From Cupriavidus pauculus (lineage in GTDB: Bacteria > Pseudomonadota > Gammaproteobacteria > Burkholderiales > Burkholderiaceae): a DNA stretch of 64,000 nt. The notes below the pieces were generated by a model. The model was not told where the DNA came from and made no database searches. It saw nothing but the letters and a program-made list of their open reading frames with translations. The stretch spans positions 62,001 through 126,000 of the forward strand of contig NZ_CP033971.1 of NCBI RefSeq assembly GCF_003854935.1, given 5' to 3'. Positions 19,438 through 28,870 of this stretch are shown here, piece by piece (positions within the stretch are counted from its first letter, which is position 1; each line of letters begins with the position of its first letter). The position numbers were made by a program, and so were the translations under genes.

Positions 19438-19509
19438 CTTAGACATCGAAGTACATGACGTAATACTAGCGCCTGGCGCGGCCATGTCAATAATAATTCG
19501 ATCTCTAAG
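19438..19509. promoter_or_regulatory. Paired inverted boxes upstream of nadC
   Basis: Box 1 (19438-19452) is CTTAGACATCGAAGT and box 2 (19497-19509) is TTCGATCTCTAAG, an inverted copy with one difference over 13 bases. The gap between the TCGAA cores is 46 bases, against 45 before the PhnN-phosphorylase fusion. Confidence 0.65.
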
Positions 19510-19617
19510 ATAAATTGAAGCGGCGACGTCCGGAAGGATTCTCGGGGGCAGGGAGCAAAGGGAAGGGAAGGGCGACGGGCGGTCCGCGCGGCCCGTCGGG
19601 TGGCTGGTGGCTGGTGA

Positions 19618-20115
19618 TCAGGCCGGGCTGTCGGATTCGGCGGTGACGTCCGGCCGCAGGTCGTCTAGTTCGCTCATTTTGCGCAGCAGATAGAGCAGCG
19701 CCACGCGTTCAGCGGGGTTCAGGCCGCCCATGGTACGCTCGGTGATGTCCTGCGCAAACGGTACCACTTCGTCGATCAGAGCCTGTCCGGCAGGAGACAG
19801 CAGCACCACCACCTTGCGTCGGTCGCGCGCGTCGTGGGACACCACGATCAGCTCGCGGGACTTCAGGCGCTCGATAATGCCGCGCACGGTGGCCTGATCG
19901 ATGGCCGTGGCGCGGGCAATCTCGCTGAGGGAGCACGATCCTTGCTCCTGCACGGCACAAAGCACCACAAACTGACCGGCCGTGAGCTGGGAATCAGGAA
20001 TGGTCTGCTGGAAGATGGCGACGTGCCGTTGATAGGCCCGGCGCAGGAGGTGTCCCACCTGTTCCGTGAAATCGTAATGGTCGTTCACGCGCGGGTCGAA
20101 GCTTTGGCTGTTCAC
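19618..20115 (-). CDS. nicR: MarR-family repressor resembling NicR/BpsR
   Basis: 165-residue MarR protein with the N-terminal pattern DFTEQVGHLLRRAYQRHVAI. The winged helix (about 60-110) includes SLSEIARATAIDQATVRGII and the DARDRRKVVVLL wing. This N-terminal arrangement resembles NicR of Pseudomonas and BpsR of Bordetella, which sense 6-hydroxynicotinate. It lies alone on the minus strand, 217 bases beyond nadC. Assignment as the nicotinate repressor rests on family pattern plus context; the neighbouring MarR at 17917 is an alternative for the same role. Confidence 0.7.
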   Translation of the reverse strand: MNSQSFDPRVNDHYDFTEQVGHLLRRAYQRHVAIFQQTIPDSQLTAGQFVVLCAVQEQGSCSLSEIARATAIDQATVRGIIERLKSRELIVVSHDARDRRKVVVLLSPAGQALIDEVVPFAQDITERTMGGLNPAERVALLYLLRKMSELDDLRPDVTAESDSPA

Positions 20116-20313
20116 GGATGACGGACGGCGAATCGGCGATGCCGCGAAGTATACCTGCGGTACGCCTTTCCGGCCGGGAATCGTTCCGCGCTCCGGTAAG
20201 ACCTTGCCTAGAACGCCTCGGTCACCGCAGCAATAACCACCTGCTCTCGCGATTTCCGGTTGAACCGGTACACTCTGCCGGTGACGTCGATCGCCTGCCG
20301 GCCGGATGTAAGG

Positions 20314-20862
20314 TCAGACTCCGGTTTGCTCTGCAACCTTCGAAGCGTCATCAACCTCAATCCCCAAATACCTGACGGCGCTCTCGAGCTTTATATGATC
20401 GAGGGAGCAGTTGGACGGCTCCTAGGTTCCGGGTCCGTCGGTAGATTAAAGAGACCCAGTTCGCCGGATTGAATGCGTCCCGAAGCGAAAGTATCGAGGC
20501 CGATCGACGCCACCCACCGATGAAACAATCGCGCATACTGTCGGGTCGATAGGTGGGGCGAGGAAAGCAACCGACTGGGAAATAGGGAAGTCGCCGCAGC
20601 TCAGCCACGTCGCACGCATCCAAGCCTGGAAGCATTCCCGAGTCTGTCCAGTAATCTTAAACTGCACGGGTCGATGCGTCTTCTGTTGCATGACCGTTGC
20701 ACGCATGCCAACCTGGCTTCCTACACTGATATCTTGAGCTCGGAGGCGAATCAGGTCGCACCCGCGCAGCTTGCTGTCGAGGGCGAGGTTGAACATCGCC
20801 AAGTCTCTCGTGTTAGCGCCGAGCTGCAAGCGCTTACGGATGGCCCAGATCTCCGAAACCTT
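20314..20862 (-). pseudogene. Broken tyrosine recombinase (integrase)
   Basis: Reading the minus strand gives an integrase-like series in more than one frame. It runs from EIWAIRKRLQLGANTRDLAM through LDSKLRGCDLIRL and QQKTHRPVQFKITGQTRE; THSIRRT then breaks off and the match resumes as LIYRRTRNLGAVQLL and finally YLGIEVDDASKVAEQTGV before a stop at 20314. At least two frame changes and a missing start mean it cannot be functional. The zinc-ribbon gene stop lies directly at its 5' edge. Confidence 0.75.
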
Positions 20863-21054
20863 CTAGTCCCACTCCGCCCCCGAAACCAGCTCCGCTGAAA
20901 CGACCCCTTCGACGCTCATTTGGTAGAGCTTCCGGTAGCACAGCGGACATGGCACCCAGTCCAAGGCCTCATTGCCTCCGACTTCGAAATGCACTTCGCG
21001 AATCCGGACGGGGGCCCCGCATTTGCAGACGAGCTTCTGGGTATGATCATCCAT
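20863..21054 (-). CDS. Small zinc-ribbon protein of unknown function
   Basis: 63 residues with paired cysteine motifs CKCG near residue 10 and CPLC near residue 37, spaced for one zinc site. AGGAGG lies six bases before the ATG. A related protein with CQCG and CPVC is encoded at 44210-44503. Function unknown. Confidence 0.6.
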   Translation of the reverse strand: MDDHTQKLVCKCGAPVRIREVHFEVGGNEALDWVPCPLCYRKLYQMSVEGVVSAELVSGAEWD

Positions 21055-21184
21055 CGCTTACCTCCTTAGCTTAAGGGGGATTGCAGCATGTGACGGCCGG
21101 AGATTTCCATGGATTACGCGTTACTGACCGTCCTAACGTGCAACCGGAGGCACCGCAGGGTCCGAAGAGCCGAAGCGTAGGACC

Positions 21185-21485
21185 AATATTTTGTGTGGGG
21201 CAGTTTCGGACATTGCTGACTCCAAGAACGTTGGCATTGTTGCGCCCAGCAGCGTTACGCCCGCACTGTTCACCAGCACACCGATGCGTTCGGCCCGCGC
21301 AAATAGGCGGACGCTTGATCGCGGATATCCAACTCGATCAGTTCAACGCTTGGCAGCGGCTGCGCTTTTGCGAGGTCCCGCACGGTGCCGAATACCCGTC
21401 AGCCGTGAAGCGCATTCTTCGCTGCGGTGGCGCGGCCGATGCCAGAAGATACACCGGTAATCACGACAACTTTGGAATTGGACAT
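21185..21485 (-). pseudogene. Broken short-chain dehydrogenase/reductase
   Basis: From the ATG at 21485 the minus strand reads MSNSKVVVITGVSSGIGRAT, the classic SDR nucleotide-binding start. It then meets a TGA about 28 codons in, where a normal homologue would continue as QG-RVFGTVRD. RVFGTVRDLAKAQPLPSVEL follows in frame after the stop, and later VNSAGVTLLGA appears in another frame. A stop, a frame change and an internal deletion make it a remnant. Confidence 0.7.
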
Positions 21486-21578
21486 GGAGGTTTCCTTCTG
21501 AATGGATAAGGCGAGACGCGGAAACTCGGGTATTTCGAAGCGCGCGGCGCTGGAACCCCAGCCACATTCACGGAGGGA

Positions 21579-23039
21579 CTATCGGCCTGCAACCGCGGTC
21601 GATTCGTCAGGCTGCCAGCCACCGCCCAGTGCCTTGAATGCCGCGACAGCAGCGCGTGCCGACTCCGTTTGTGCCTGGACGCGCGCATCTGACGCACGCA
21701 ACAGGTTCTCGTCGGCCTGCAGGACTTCTATCAGGCTGACCACGCCTTTCTGATAGGCGGCAAAAGAAGCATTACGCGCGCGGCTGAGAGAATTGACGCC
21801 TTGTGTGAGCAAAGCTGCCTGCTCTTCGCGCTTGACCAGGGCAGAGAAGGCGTTTTCCACGTCTTCCGTAGCGTGCAGCACGGCGAGTCGGTACGCGGCC
21901 AGCATTTCAGCTTCTTCCCCCTTGGCCCGATCGATTTGCGCATTGATGCGGCCGAAGTCAAACAGGCGCCAGCGCAGGCCGAGCACGCCGGCATACTGAC
22001 TGGCACCGCTGCCGAACAGGCTTCCGGCGCCCACAGATGTGGCGCTGCCGATCAGGCCACTGATCGAGAACTTCGGGTAGAACTCCGCAATGGAGGCGCC
22101 AATGCGCGCATTGGAAGCCGCCAGGCGGCGCTCGGCAACGATGAGGTCGGGCCGGCGCCTCAGCAATTCGCCCGGCGATCCGCTGGTCGCGATCTGTGGA
22201 GCGGCCGGGATATCGCCGTCTTGTCCCAACTCCGCGCGATGTGCCCCCGGCAGCGCGCCAAGTATCACGTCGAGCGCGTTCATCGCTGCATCCAAGCCGA
22301 CTTCAAGTTGGGGGATCGACGCGCGAACCTGGGCCAGCGCGCCTTCGGCCTGCCTGACTTGAAGCTCGGCCGCCAGCCCCTTGCCGTACAGCAGGTTGAT
22401 GGTGGAGAGCAGTTCTTCCTGCGTCTGGACCTGGTGACGCGCCACCTTCAGGCGCGCCTGCAAGCCACGGACAGTGATGTAGATGTCAGCGGTTTGTGCG
22501 GCGACGGCCAGCCGCGTGGCATTTGCACCGGCCTTGGAGGCCTGGTATTCGGCGAGCGCTGCTTCCCTGCCGCGACGCAGTCCGCCGAATAGGTCCACCT
22601 CCCAACTCGCGTTGACATTAGCCTCAAAGGCATTGCCGTATCGGTCAAAACCGGGCTGCGCATTCAGGACTCTGCCTAACGGCATTTCGACGGAACGGTA
22701 TGCCCGTGCGGCGTCGGCACCGACGTTCCCGGAGGGCAGCAACGCCGCATTTGCGGCACCGAGGCCGGCACGGGCCTGTTCTACGCGGGCGAATGCCTGT
22801 GCGAGATCCAGGTTTCGTTCCAGCGCGAGGTGCACGAAACCTGTCAGTTGCGGGTCATGGAACCCGACCCACCACGCGGACAGATCGGCTCCGGCGTTGG
22901 CGGGACGCTGCTCCACGGCGGTCTGTCCCTCGAAACGTCGCGGAACTGACACGTCGGGCTCCATGTAATCTGGGCCGACAGCGCAACCGGTTGCTAGGCT
23001 AGCAACGACGAGAGACGCAAGGTAGCGTTTGGGCAACAT
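21579..23039 (-). CDS. RND efflux outer-membrane lipoprotein (OprM/NodT family)
   Basis: 486-residue TolC-like outer-membrane channel. A lipoprotein signal ends in the lipobox LATGC followed by AVGPDYMEP, as in NodT-family members. Two repeated outer-membrane efflux domains follow, including ARVEQARAGLGAANAALLP and the second-half GEEAEMLAAYRLAVLHATEDVENAF. Start at 23039 places the signal peptide correctly; the open frame upstream is promoter DNA. It diverges from the TetR gene and should complete the pump encoded at 23842-28076. Confidence 0.92.
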   Translation of the reverse strand: MLPKRYLASLVVASLATGCAVGPDYMEPDVSVPRRFEGQTAVEQRPANAGADLSAWWVGFHDPQLTGFVHLALERNLDLAQAFARVEQARAGLGAANAALLPSGNVGADAARAYRSVEMPLGRVLNAQPGFDRYGNAFEANVNASWEVDLFGGLRRGREAALAEYQASKAGANATRLAVAAQTADIYITVRGLQARLKVARHQVQTQEELLSTINLLYGKGLAAELQVRQAEGALAQVRASIPQLEVGLDAAMNALDVILGALPGAHRAELGQDGDIPAAPQIATSGSPGELLRRRPDLIVAERRLAASNARIGASIAEFYPKFSISGLIGSATSVGAGSLFGSGASQYAGVLGLRWRLFDFGRINAQIDRAKGEEAEMLAAYRLAVLHATEDVENAFSALVKREEQAALLTQGVNSLSRARNASFAAYQKGVVSLIEVLQADENLLRASDARVQAQTESARAAVAAFKALGGGWQPDESTAVAGR

Positions 23040-23060
23040 AAGCTTTCCTCGGGATATCTG

Positions 23061-23084
23061 GTGACTATAATACAAAATAGTCAC
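23061..23084. promoter_or_regulatory. Palindromic TetR operator between the outer-membrane gene and tetR
   Basis: GTGACTA at 23061-23067 and TAGTCAC at 23078-23084 are perfect inverted arms in the 84-base divergent promoter region. The same arms recur at 23772-23795. Confidence 0.65.
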
Positions 23085-23123
23085 AAGTTGTTCAACTTTC
23101 CCGACTGGCGTAAGCTGGAGCCC

Positions 23124-23744
23124 ATGAACTCCACCCCTTATCCCGCTCCCGCTCCCGCTCGCGGTCCTGTGGACCATGACGTGCGAGACCAAATCGTGGC
23201 GGCCGCCACCGAGCACTTCAGCCGCTACGGCTACGAAAAGACCACTGTTTCCGATCTGGCCAAAGCCATTGGTTTCTCCAAGGCCTATATCTACAAGTTC
23301 TTCGAGTCCAAGCAGGCCATCGGCGAGATGATTTGCGCGAACTGCCTGCGCGAGATCGAGGCCGAGGTCAGCGCTGCTCTCGCAGAAGCCGAGTCACCGC
23401 CCGACAAGCTCCGGCGGCTTTTCAGAACCGTGACGGAGGCCAGTCTTCGACTGTTCTCCCGCGACCGCAAGCTGTACGAGATCGCCGCCTCGGCAGCGAC
23501 CGAACGGTGGCGGGCAGTACTCGCCTACGAGGAGCGCATCCAGAAGGTAGTGCGGGCGGTGTTGCAGGAGGGTCGGGAAACCGGAGACTTCGAGCGCAAG
23601 ACGCCGTTGGACGAAGCCACGAGCGCCATCTACCTGGTGATGCGCCCGTACATGAATCCTCTGCTTTTGCAGCAGAACCTCGACTACACGGACACTGCTC
23701 CCGGGCTGCTCTCCAGCCTCGTGCTTAGGAGTCTTTCCCCCTGA
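23124..23744 (+). CDS. TetR-family repressor of the RND pump
   Basis: 206-residue regulator with the TetR helix-turn-helix at about 25-70 (AATEHFSRYGYEKTTVSDLAKAIGFSKAYIYKFFESK). It lies between the divergent outer-membrane gene and the adaptor-pump genes. Matching GTGACTA/TAGTCAC dyads lie on both sides of it, so it probably represses both units and itself. The ATG at 23124 places the DNA-binding domain at the usual distance. Confidence 0.9.
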   Translation: MNSTPYPAPAPARGPVDHDVRDQIVAAATEHFSRYGYEKTTVSDLAKAIGFSKAYIYKFFESKQAIGEMICANCLREIEAEVSAALAEAESPPDKLRRLFRTVTEASLRLFSRDRKLYEIAASAATERWRAVLAYEERIQKVVRAVLQEGRETGDFERKTPLDEATSAIYLVMRPYMNPLLLQQNLDYTDTAPGLLSSLVLRSLSP

Positions 23745-23771
23745 CGGTCAAATTCCGACCAGCTTTTCTTT

Positions 23772-23795
23772 GTGACTATTGACTAAATAGGTCAC
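23772..23795. promoter_or_regulatory. Second copy of the TetR operator, before the adaptor gene
   Basis: GTGACTATT and AATAGGTCAC form a dyad matching that at 23061-23084. It is 46 bases upstream of the adaptor start. Confidence 0.65.
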
Positions 23796-23841
23796 AAGAA
23801 CCCAAAATGAAACCCCAGCCATCCCTATCGATGGGGCTTTC

Positions 23842-24957
23842 ATGCTTTTGCGCCGCTTTGTTACTTTCACCGTCATTTGGGCGTTGCCGCTCGCATTGAC
23901 CGCTTGCGGCGAAAAGGCCGCTTATGATCCACGCACGGAGGCGCCGTTGGTGCGCACCGCGCTCGTCCAGCTGGCTGGCACTCCATCAAGTGCTTTCACG
24001 GGGATCATCGCTGCCAGAGTGCAGAGCGACATAGGCTTCCGCGTGTCGGGCAAGGTGCTGGAACGCCTGGTGGATGCCGGACAGACCGTCAAGCGGGGGC
24101 AGCCACTGATGCGAATTGACCCCGTCGACCTGCTGCTAGCGGCTCACGCCCAGCAAGAAGCCGTGACCGCTGCGCGGGCCCGTGCGAAGCAGACGGCGGA
24201 GGACGAAGCCCGTTATCGCGATCTGCGCGGCACGGGCGCTATTTCCGCCTCCGCTTACGACCAGGCAAAGGCCGCTGCCGATGCGGCACGCGCTCAACTC
24301 AGCGCAGCGGAGGCACAGGCCGACGTGGCACGTAACGCCAGCCGCTACGCCGAGCTGGTTGCCGATGGCGATGGCGTTGTCATGGAAACGCTGGCAGAAC
24401 GCGGCCAGGTCGTCAATGCGGGGCAGGCCGTTGTACGCCTGGCGCACGCTGGCCGCCGCGAAGCGGTTGTCCAATTGCCCGAAACGCTGCGGCCGGCGAT
24501 CGGATCTATTGCAACGGCCACGCTTTTCGGTGGCAACAACACCGGCGTGTCGGCCCAGCTCCGGCAACTTTCGAATGCTGCAGATCGACAGACCCGCACG
24601 TTCGAAGCGCGCTATGTGCTGGACGGTGAATTGGCCAACGCGCCGCTGGGCGCTACTGTGACCATCCAGGTGCCCGATCCACGGGCCACTGCGCAAGGCG
24701 ATCTGCAGGTGCCACTTGGCGCCGTGTTCGACGCCGGCAAGGGGCCGGGCGTATGGGTCATCCACGGGGATCCGGCCACGGTGTCGTGGCGATCCGTCAC
24801 CATCGTGCACCTTGGCGACGAAGCTGCTCAGGTTGCGGGGCAGCTCAAGCAAGGGGACCGGATCGTCGCGCTCGGCGCGCAACTGCTGCGTGAAGGACAG
24901 CAAGTCCGTGTGGCTGGCCAGGGCGGCAGCGCTGCCATCGCAGGGGTGCGACTGTGA
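23842..24957 (+). CDS. RND efflux periplasmic adaptor (membrane fusion protein)
   Basis: 371-residue HlyD-type adaptor. Lipobox LTACG near residue 22 indicates a lipid anchor. The lipoyl half-motifs appear as GFRVSGKVLERLVDAGQTVKRGQPLMRID and later DGVVMETLAERGQVVNAGQAV, with an alpha-hairpin between. It links the inner-membrane pump to the outer-membrane channel. Its TGA overlaps the GTG start of the pump gene by four bases. Confidence 0.92.
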   Translation: MLLRRFVTFTVIWALPLALTACGEKAAYDPRTEAPLVRTALVQLAGTPSSAFTGIIAARVQSDIGFRVSGKVLERLVDAGQTVKRGQPLMRIDPVDLLLAAHAQQEAVTAARARAKQTAEDEARYRDLRGTGAISASAYDQAKAAADAARAQLSAAEAQADVARNASRYAELVADGDGVVMETLAERGQVVNAGQAVVRLAHAGRREAVVQLPETLRPAIGSIATATLFGGNNTGVSAQLRQLSNAADRQTRTFEARYVLDGELANAPLGATVTIQVPDPRATAQGDLQVPLGAVFDAGKGPGVWVIHGDPATVSWRSVTIVHLGDEAAQVAGQLKQGDRIVALGAQLLREGQQVRVAGQGGSAAIAGVRL

Positions 24958-27900
24958 GCCCCGGACGTTTCAATCTATCGGCACTCGCCGTGCGTGAGCG
25001 TGCCGTTACGTTGTTCCTCATCTGCCTGATCTCGCTGGCAGGCATCGTTTCCTTCTTCAAGCTGGGCCGTGCTGAAGATCCGGCGTTTACCGTGAAGGTC
25101 ATGACGATCATTACGGCATGGCCGGGCGCCACCGCGCAGGAAATGCAGGACCAGGTGGCCGAGAAGATCGAAAAGCGCATGCAGGAGCTGCGCTGGTATG
25201 ACCGCACGGAGACCTACACCCGGCCGGGGCTGGCGTTTACCACGTTGACCCTGCTGGACAGCACGCCACCATCGGAAGTGCAGGACGAGTTCTATCAGGC
25301 GCGCAAGAAGGTGGGCGACGAGATCGCCAACCTGCCGCCCGGCGTGATCGGGCCGCTGGTCAACGACGAGTATGCGGACGTGACCTTTGCATTGTTCGCG
25401 CTCAAGGCCAAGGGCGAGCCGCAACGCATGCTCGTGCGTGACGCGGAGACGCTACGCCAGCGGCTATTGCACGTGCCCGGCGTAAAGAAGGTCAACATCA
25501 TCGGTGAGCAGTCGGAGCGCATCTACGTCGAGTTTTCACATGACAGGCTCGCGACGCTCGGCGTGAGTCCGCAAGACGTCTTCGCCGCCCTGAACAGCCA
25601 GAATGCCCTGACGGCAGCGGGTTTTGTGGAAACGAAGGGGCCGCAGGTCTTCATCCGCCTGGATGGCGCGTTCGATGGCCTGCAGAAGATCCGCGATACG
25701 CCCGTGGTGTCACAAGGGCGCACGTTGAAGCTGTCGGACATTGCCACGGTCAAGCGCGGCTACGAAGACCCCGCAACCTTCACGGTGCGCAACGGCGGGC
25801 AACCTGCCTTGCTGATGGGCATCGTCATGCGCGAGGGATGGAACGGCCTGGACCTTGGCAAGGCGTTGGACAAGGAGGTTGGTACCATCAACGCCGAGAT
25901 GCCGCTTGGGATGAGCCTGACAAAGGTGACGGACCAGTCGGTCAACATCAGCGCTGCCGTCGATGAGTTCATGCTCAAGTTCTTCGCCGCACTGCTGGTG
26001 GTCATGCTGGTGAGCTTCGTCAGCATGGGCTGGCGCGCCGGCATGGTAGTCGCCGCCGCTGTGCCGCTGACACTCGCCGTGGTCTTTGTGGTGATGGCTG
26101 CGACAGGCAAGAACTTCGATCGCATCACCCTCGGCTCCTTGATCCTGGCGCTGGGCCTTTTGGTGGACGACGCCATCATCGCCATCGAGATGATGGTGGT
26201 GAAGATGGAAGAGGGTTACAGCCGCGTCGCCGCCTCCGCTTACGCCTGGAGCCACACCGCGGCGCCCATGCTGTCGGGCACGCTCGTGACGGCTGTCGGC
26301 TTCATGCCAAATGGCTTTGCGCGATCCACCGCGGGCGAATACACCAGCAACATGTTCTGGATAGTAGGCATTGCGCTGATTGCGTCCTGGGTTGTTGCAG
26401 TGGTGTTTACGCCTTACCTGGGGGTGAAGATGCTGCCCGACTTCAAGAAGGTCGAGGGCGGGCACGATGCGATTTACGATACCCCGCGCTACAACCGCTT
26501 CCGTGCACTGCTGGGGCGTGTGATTGCGCGTAAATGGCTGGTCGCGGCTTCGGTTGTCGGGCTCTTCGTCTTCGCCATTTTAGGCATGGCGGTGGTCAAG
26601 AAACAGTTCTTTCCGATCTCGGATCGACCCGAAGTGCTGGTCGAGGTGCAGATGCCCTATGGCACTTCGATCAACCAGACCAGCGCCGCCACGGCCAAGC
26701 TCGAAACGTGGCTGGCCAAACAGAAGGAAGCCAGGATCGTGACGGCTTACGTTGGCCAGGGTGCGCCGCGCTTTTATCTGGCGATGGGCCCGGAGTTGCC
26801 CGATCCGTCGTTCGCCAAGATCGTGATCCGGACCGATAGCCAGGAAGAGCGTGATGCGTTGAAGCAGCGCATGCGCAAGGCCATCGCCAACGGCCTTGCG
26901 CCCGAAGCGCGCGTGCGCGTCACTCAACTCGTGTTCGGTCCCTATTCGCCGTTCCCGGTTGCCTATCGGGTGACCGGCCCGGAAGCGGAAACGTTGCGCC
27001 GCATCGCGAGCGATGTGCAGCAAGTCATGGACGCGAGCCCAATGATGCGCACGGTCAACACTGACTGGGGGGTACGCGTACCGGCCCTGCACTTCACCTT
27101 GCAGCAGGACCGCCTCCAAGCCGTGGGACTGTCGTCCAGCGCAGTCGCACAACAGCTGCAATTCCTGCTCAACGGCATTCCGGTGACGACCGTCCGTGAG
27201 GACATCCGTACCGTACAGGTGACTGCGCGCTCGGCCGGCGAGGCCCGACTCGACCCCGCCAGGATTGCGGATTTCACGTTGGCGGGCGCCAACGGGCAAC
27301 GCATTCCGCTCTCGCAGGTGGGCAAGATTGATGTTCGCATGGAAGAGCCCATCATCCGCCGGCGCGACCGCATGCCGACCATCACGGTACGCGGCGATAT
27401 TGCCGATGGCCTGCAACCGCCCGACGTATCGACAGCCATCAGCAAGCAGCTTCAACCGATCATCGACAAACTGCCCGGCGGATACCGCATTGAACAAGCA
27501 GGCTCCATTGAAGAATCGGGGAAAGCGACGAAAGCCATGCTGCCGCTGTTCCCGATCATGCTGGCGGTAACCCTGCTGATCCTCATCTTTCAGGTGAGGT
27601 CGATCCCGGCGATGGTGATGGTGTTCCTGACCAGTCCGCTCGGCCTGATTGGTGTGGTGCCCACGCTGATTCTGTTCGGACAGCCGTTCGGCATCAACGC
27701 GCTGGTCGGCCTGATTGCGCTATCGGGCATCCTGATGCGCAACACGCTGATCCTGATCGGCCAGATTCAACACAACAAGGACGAAGGGCTGGACCCGTTC
27801 AGGGCCGTCGTGGAAGCCACTGTCCAGCGTGCGCGGCCGGTTATTCTGACGGCGTTGGCCGCCATTCTGGCCTTCATTCCGTTGACCCATTCGGTGTTCT

Positions 27901-28076
27901 GGGGAGCCTTGGCCTACACGCTCATCGGCGGGACGTTTGCCGGGACGATCTTGACCCTGGTGTTTCTGCCGGCCATGTACTCCATCTGGTTCAGGATTCA
28001 CCCGAGCAATGCAGCCGATGCGCGGCGCGCTCGACATTCGGCTATGAAGTCCGACGGACAACTGCTACCCGAATAG
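24954..28076 (+). CDS. RND multidrug efflux pump, inner membrane
   Basis: 1040-residue RND transporter with twelve predicted membrane segments and two large periplasmic loops. The proton-relay helix shows LGLLVDDAIIAIEMMVVKME, with the paired aspartates of the drug-exporting HAE1 type rather than metal exporters. It starts with GTG, overlapping the adaptor stop. Substrate range is unknown; drugs or solvents are usual for the family. Confidence 0.93.
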   Translation: MSPGRFNLSALAVRERAVTLFLICLISLAGIVSFFKLGRAEDPAFTVKVMTIITAWPGATAQEMQDQVAEKIEKRMQELRWYDRTETYTRPGLAFTTLTLLDSTPPSEVQDEFYQARKKVGDEIANLPPGVIGPLVNDEYADVTFALFALKAKGEPQRMLVRDAETLRQRLLHVPGVKKVNIIGEQSERIYVEFSHDRLATLGVSPQDVFAALNSQNALTAAGFVETKGPQVFIRLDGAFDGLQKIRDTPVVSQGRTLKLSDIATVKRGYEDPATFTVRNGGQPALLMGIVMREGWNGLDLGKALDKEVGTINAEMPLGMSLTKVTDQSVNISAAVDEFMLKFFAALLVVMLVSFVSMGWRAGMVVAAAVPLTLAVVFVVMAATGKNFDRITLGSLILALGLLVDDAIIAIEMMVVKMEEGYSRVAASAYAWSHTAAPMLSGTLVTAVGFMPNGFARSTAGEYTSNMFWIVGIALIASWVVAVVFTPYLGVKMLPDFKKVEGGHDAIYDTPRYNRFRALLGRVIARKWLVAASVVGLFVFAILGMAVVKKQFFPISDRPEVLVEVQMPYGTSINQTSAATAKLETWLAKQKEARIVTAYVGQGAPRFYLAMGPELPDPSFAKIVIRTDSQEERDALKQRMRKAIANGLAPEARVRVTQLVFGPYSPFPVAYRVTGPEAETLRRIASDVQQVMDASPMMRTVNTDWGVRVPALHFTLQQDRLQAVGLSSSAVAQQLQFLLNGIPVTTVREDIRTVQVTARSAGEARLDPARIADFTLAGANGQRIPLSQVGKIDVRMEEPIIRRRDRMPTITVRGDIADGLQPPDVSTAISKQLQPIIDKLPGGYRIEQAGSIEESGKATKAMLPLFPIMLAVTLLILIFQVRSIPAMVMVFLTSPLGLIGVVPTLILFGQPFGINALVGLIALSGILMRNTLILIGQIQHNKDEGLDPFRAVVEATVQRARPVILTALAAILAFIPLTHSVFWGALAYTLIGGTFAGTILTLVFLPAMYSIWFRIHPSNAADARRARHSAMKSDGQLLPE

Positions 28077-28870
28077 TGCTGACTAGCCTGGGCATTTCCT
28101 TCCCACATTGTGGACAAGTTGGAAGCTTAAAGGCGGCGCATCGAGGCAGGGACTCTTCGATCCGCTCAACATTGGCACGGAGCCGCCCCCCCCCCGCCCC
28201 GCGGTTCGACAAGTTACAGATTGGCCCTGAATTCGTCGCTGCGATGAGGGAAGCTACGTAAGCAGAGACAAATTTTGTTTGCACGCGCCCGCCCATTTTT
28301 TGTCTCCGTGGCTCTCTCGACCTTGGGGCGGGCTTTTCCTCCCACTTTTCCGATTGCTTCCCGGCCGATGTCCGATGCAGGCACCTCTGCGGGGCCGAGG
28401 TACAACCCATCCTGCCTGGCTAGTCGCCTCCCTCATGTGGCGAATCTGCCGCGTTCAGCCTCCCGGCTTTCTTGCATGTTCCGGCCGCCGCTTCGGCAGC
28501 CACGATGAAGAACGCCGACACGGCGAGAGGCATAGCGGCCGCCGTTGACGGTTGGCACTTGCATCTTTAGCACTCACCGGGCGTGCTGCAGTGGGATTGA
28601 ATGGCGAACGAGAGACTGTCTGAGTACGTCGTTGCCGGTACCACGATCGCGTGCCAGCCGTCGGAGTCGCCGCCACTGTGCTTGACGGTTCGCGTTCGCA
28701 AATTTAGATTATTCGAGAACGTGCATATGGAAGATGCGAAGGCGCTGGATCGCCAATAGCCTATATTGTTTGTTCAATCGGCAGAGTATCGCTGAACTGG
28801 AAGCTAGCGGTCGTAGGCTTCCCGGCATGCTTTCTTCTTACCGTACCCGCCCGGGGGCAGCGAGACTAGG
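28077..28870. other. Gene-free stretch
   Basis: No convincing gene on either strand; frames are short and of chance composition. A run of nine or more C with one G interruption occurs around 28187-28200. No terminator hairpin with a T tract was recognised directly after the pump gene. Confidence 0.4.

Noticed and set aside
28187-28200. Long C tract that might be a phase-variable repeat
   Set aside because: It is not inside or just before any gene, so slippage would have no visible effect.
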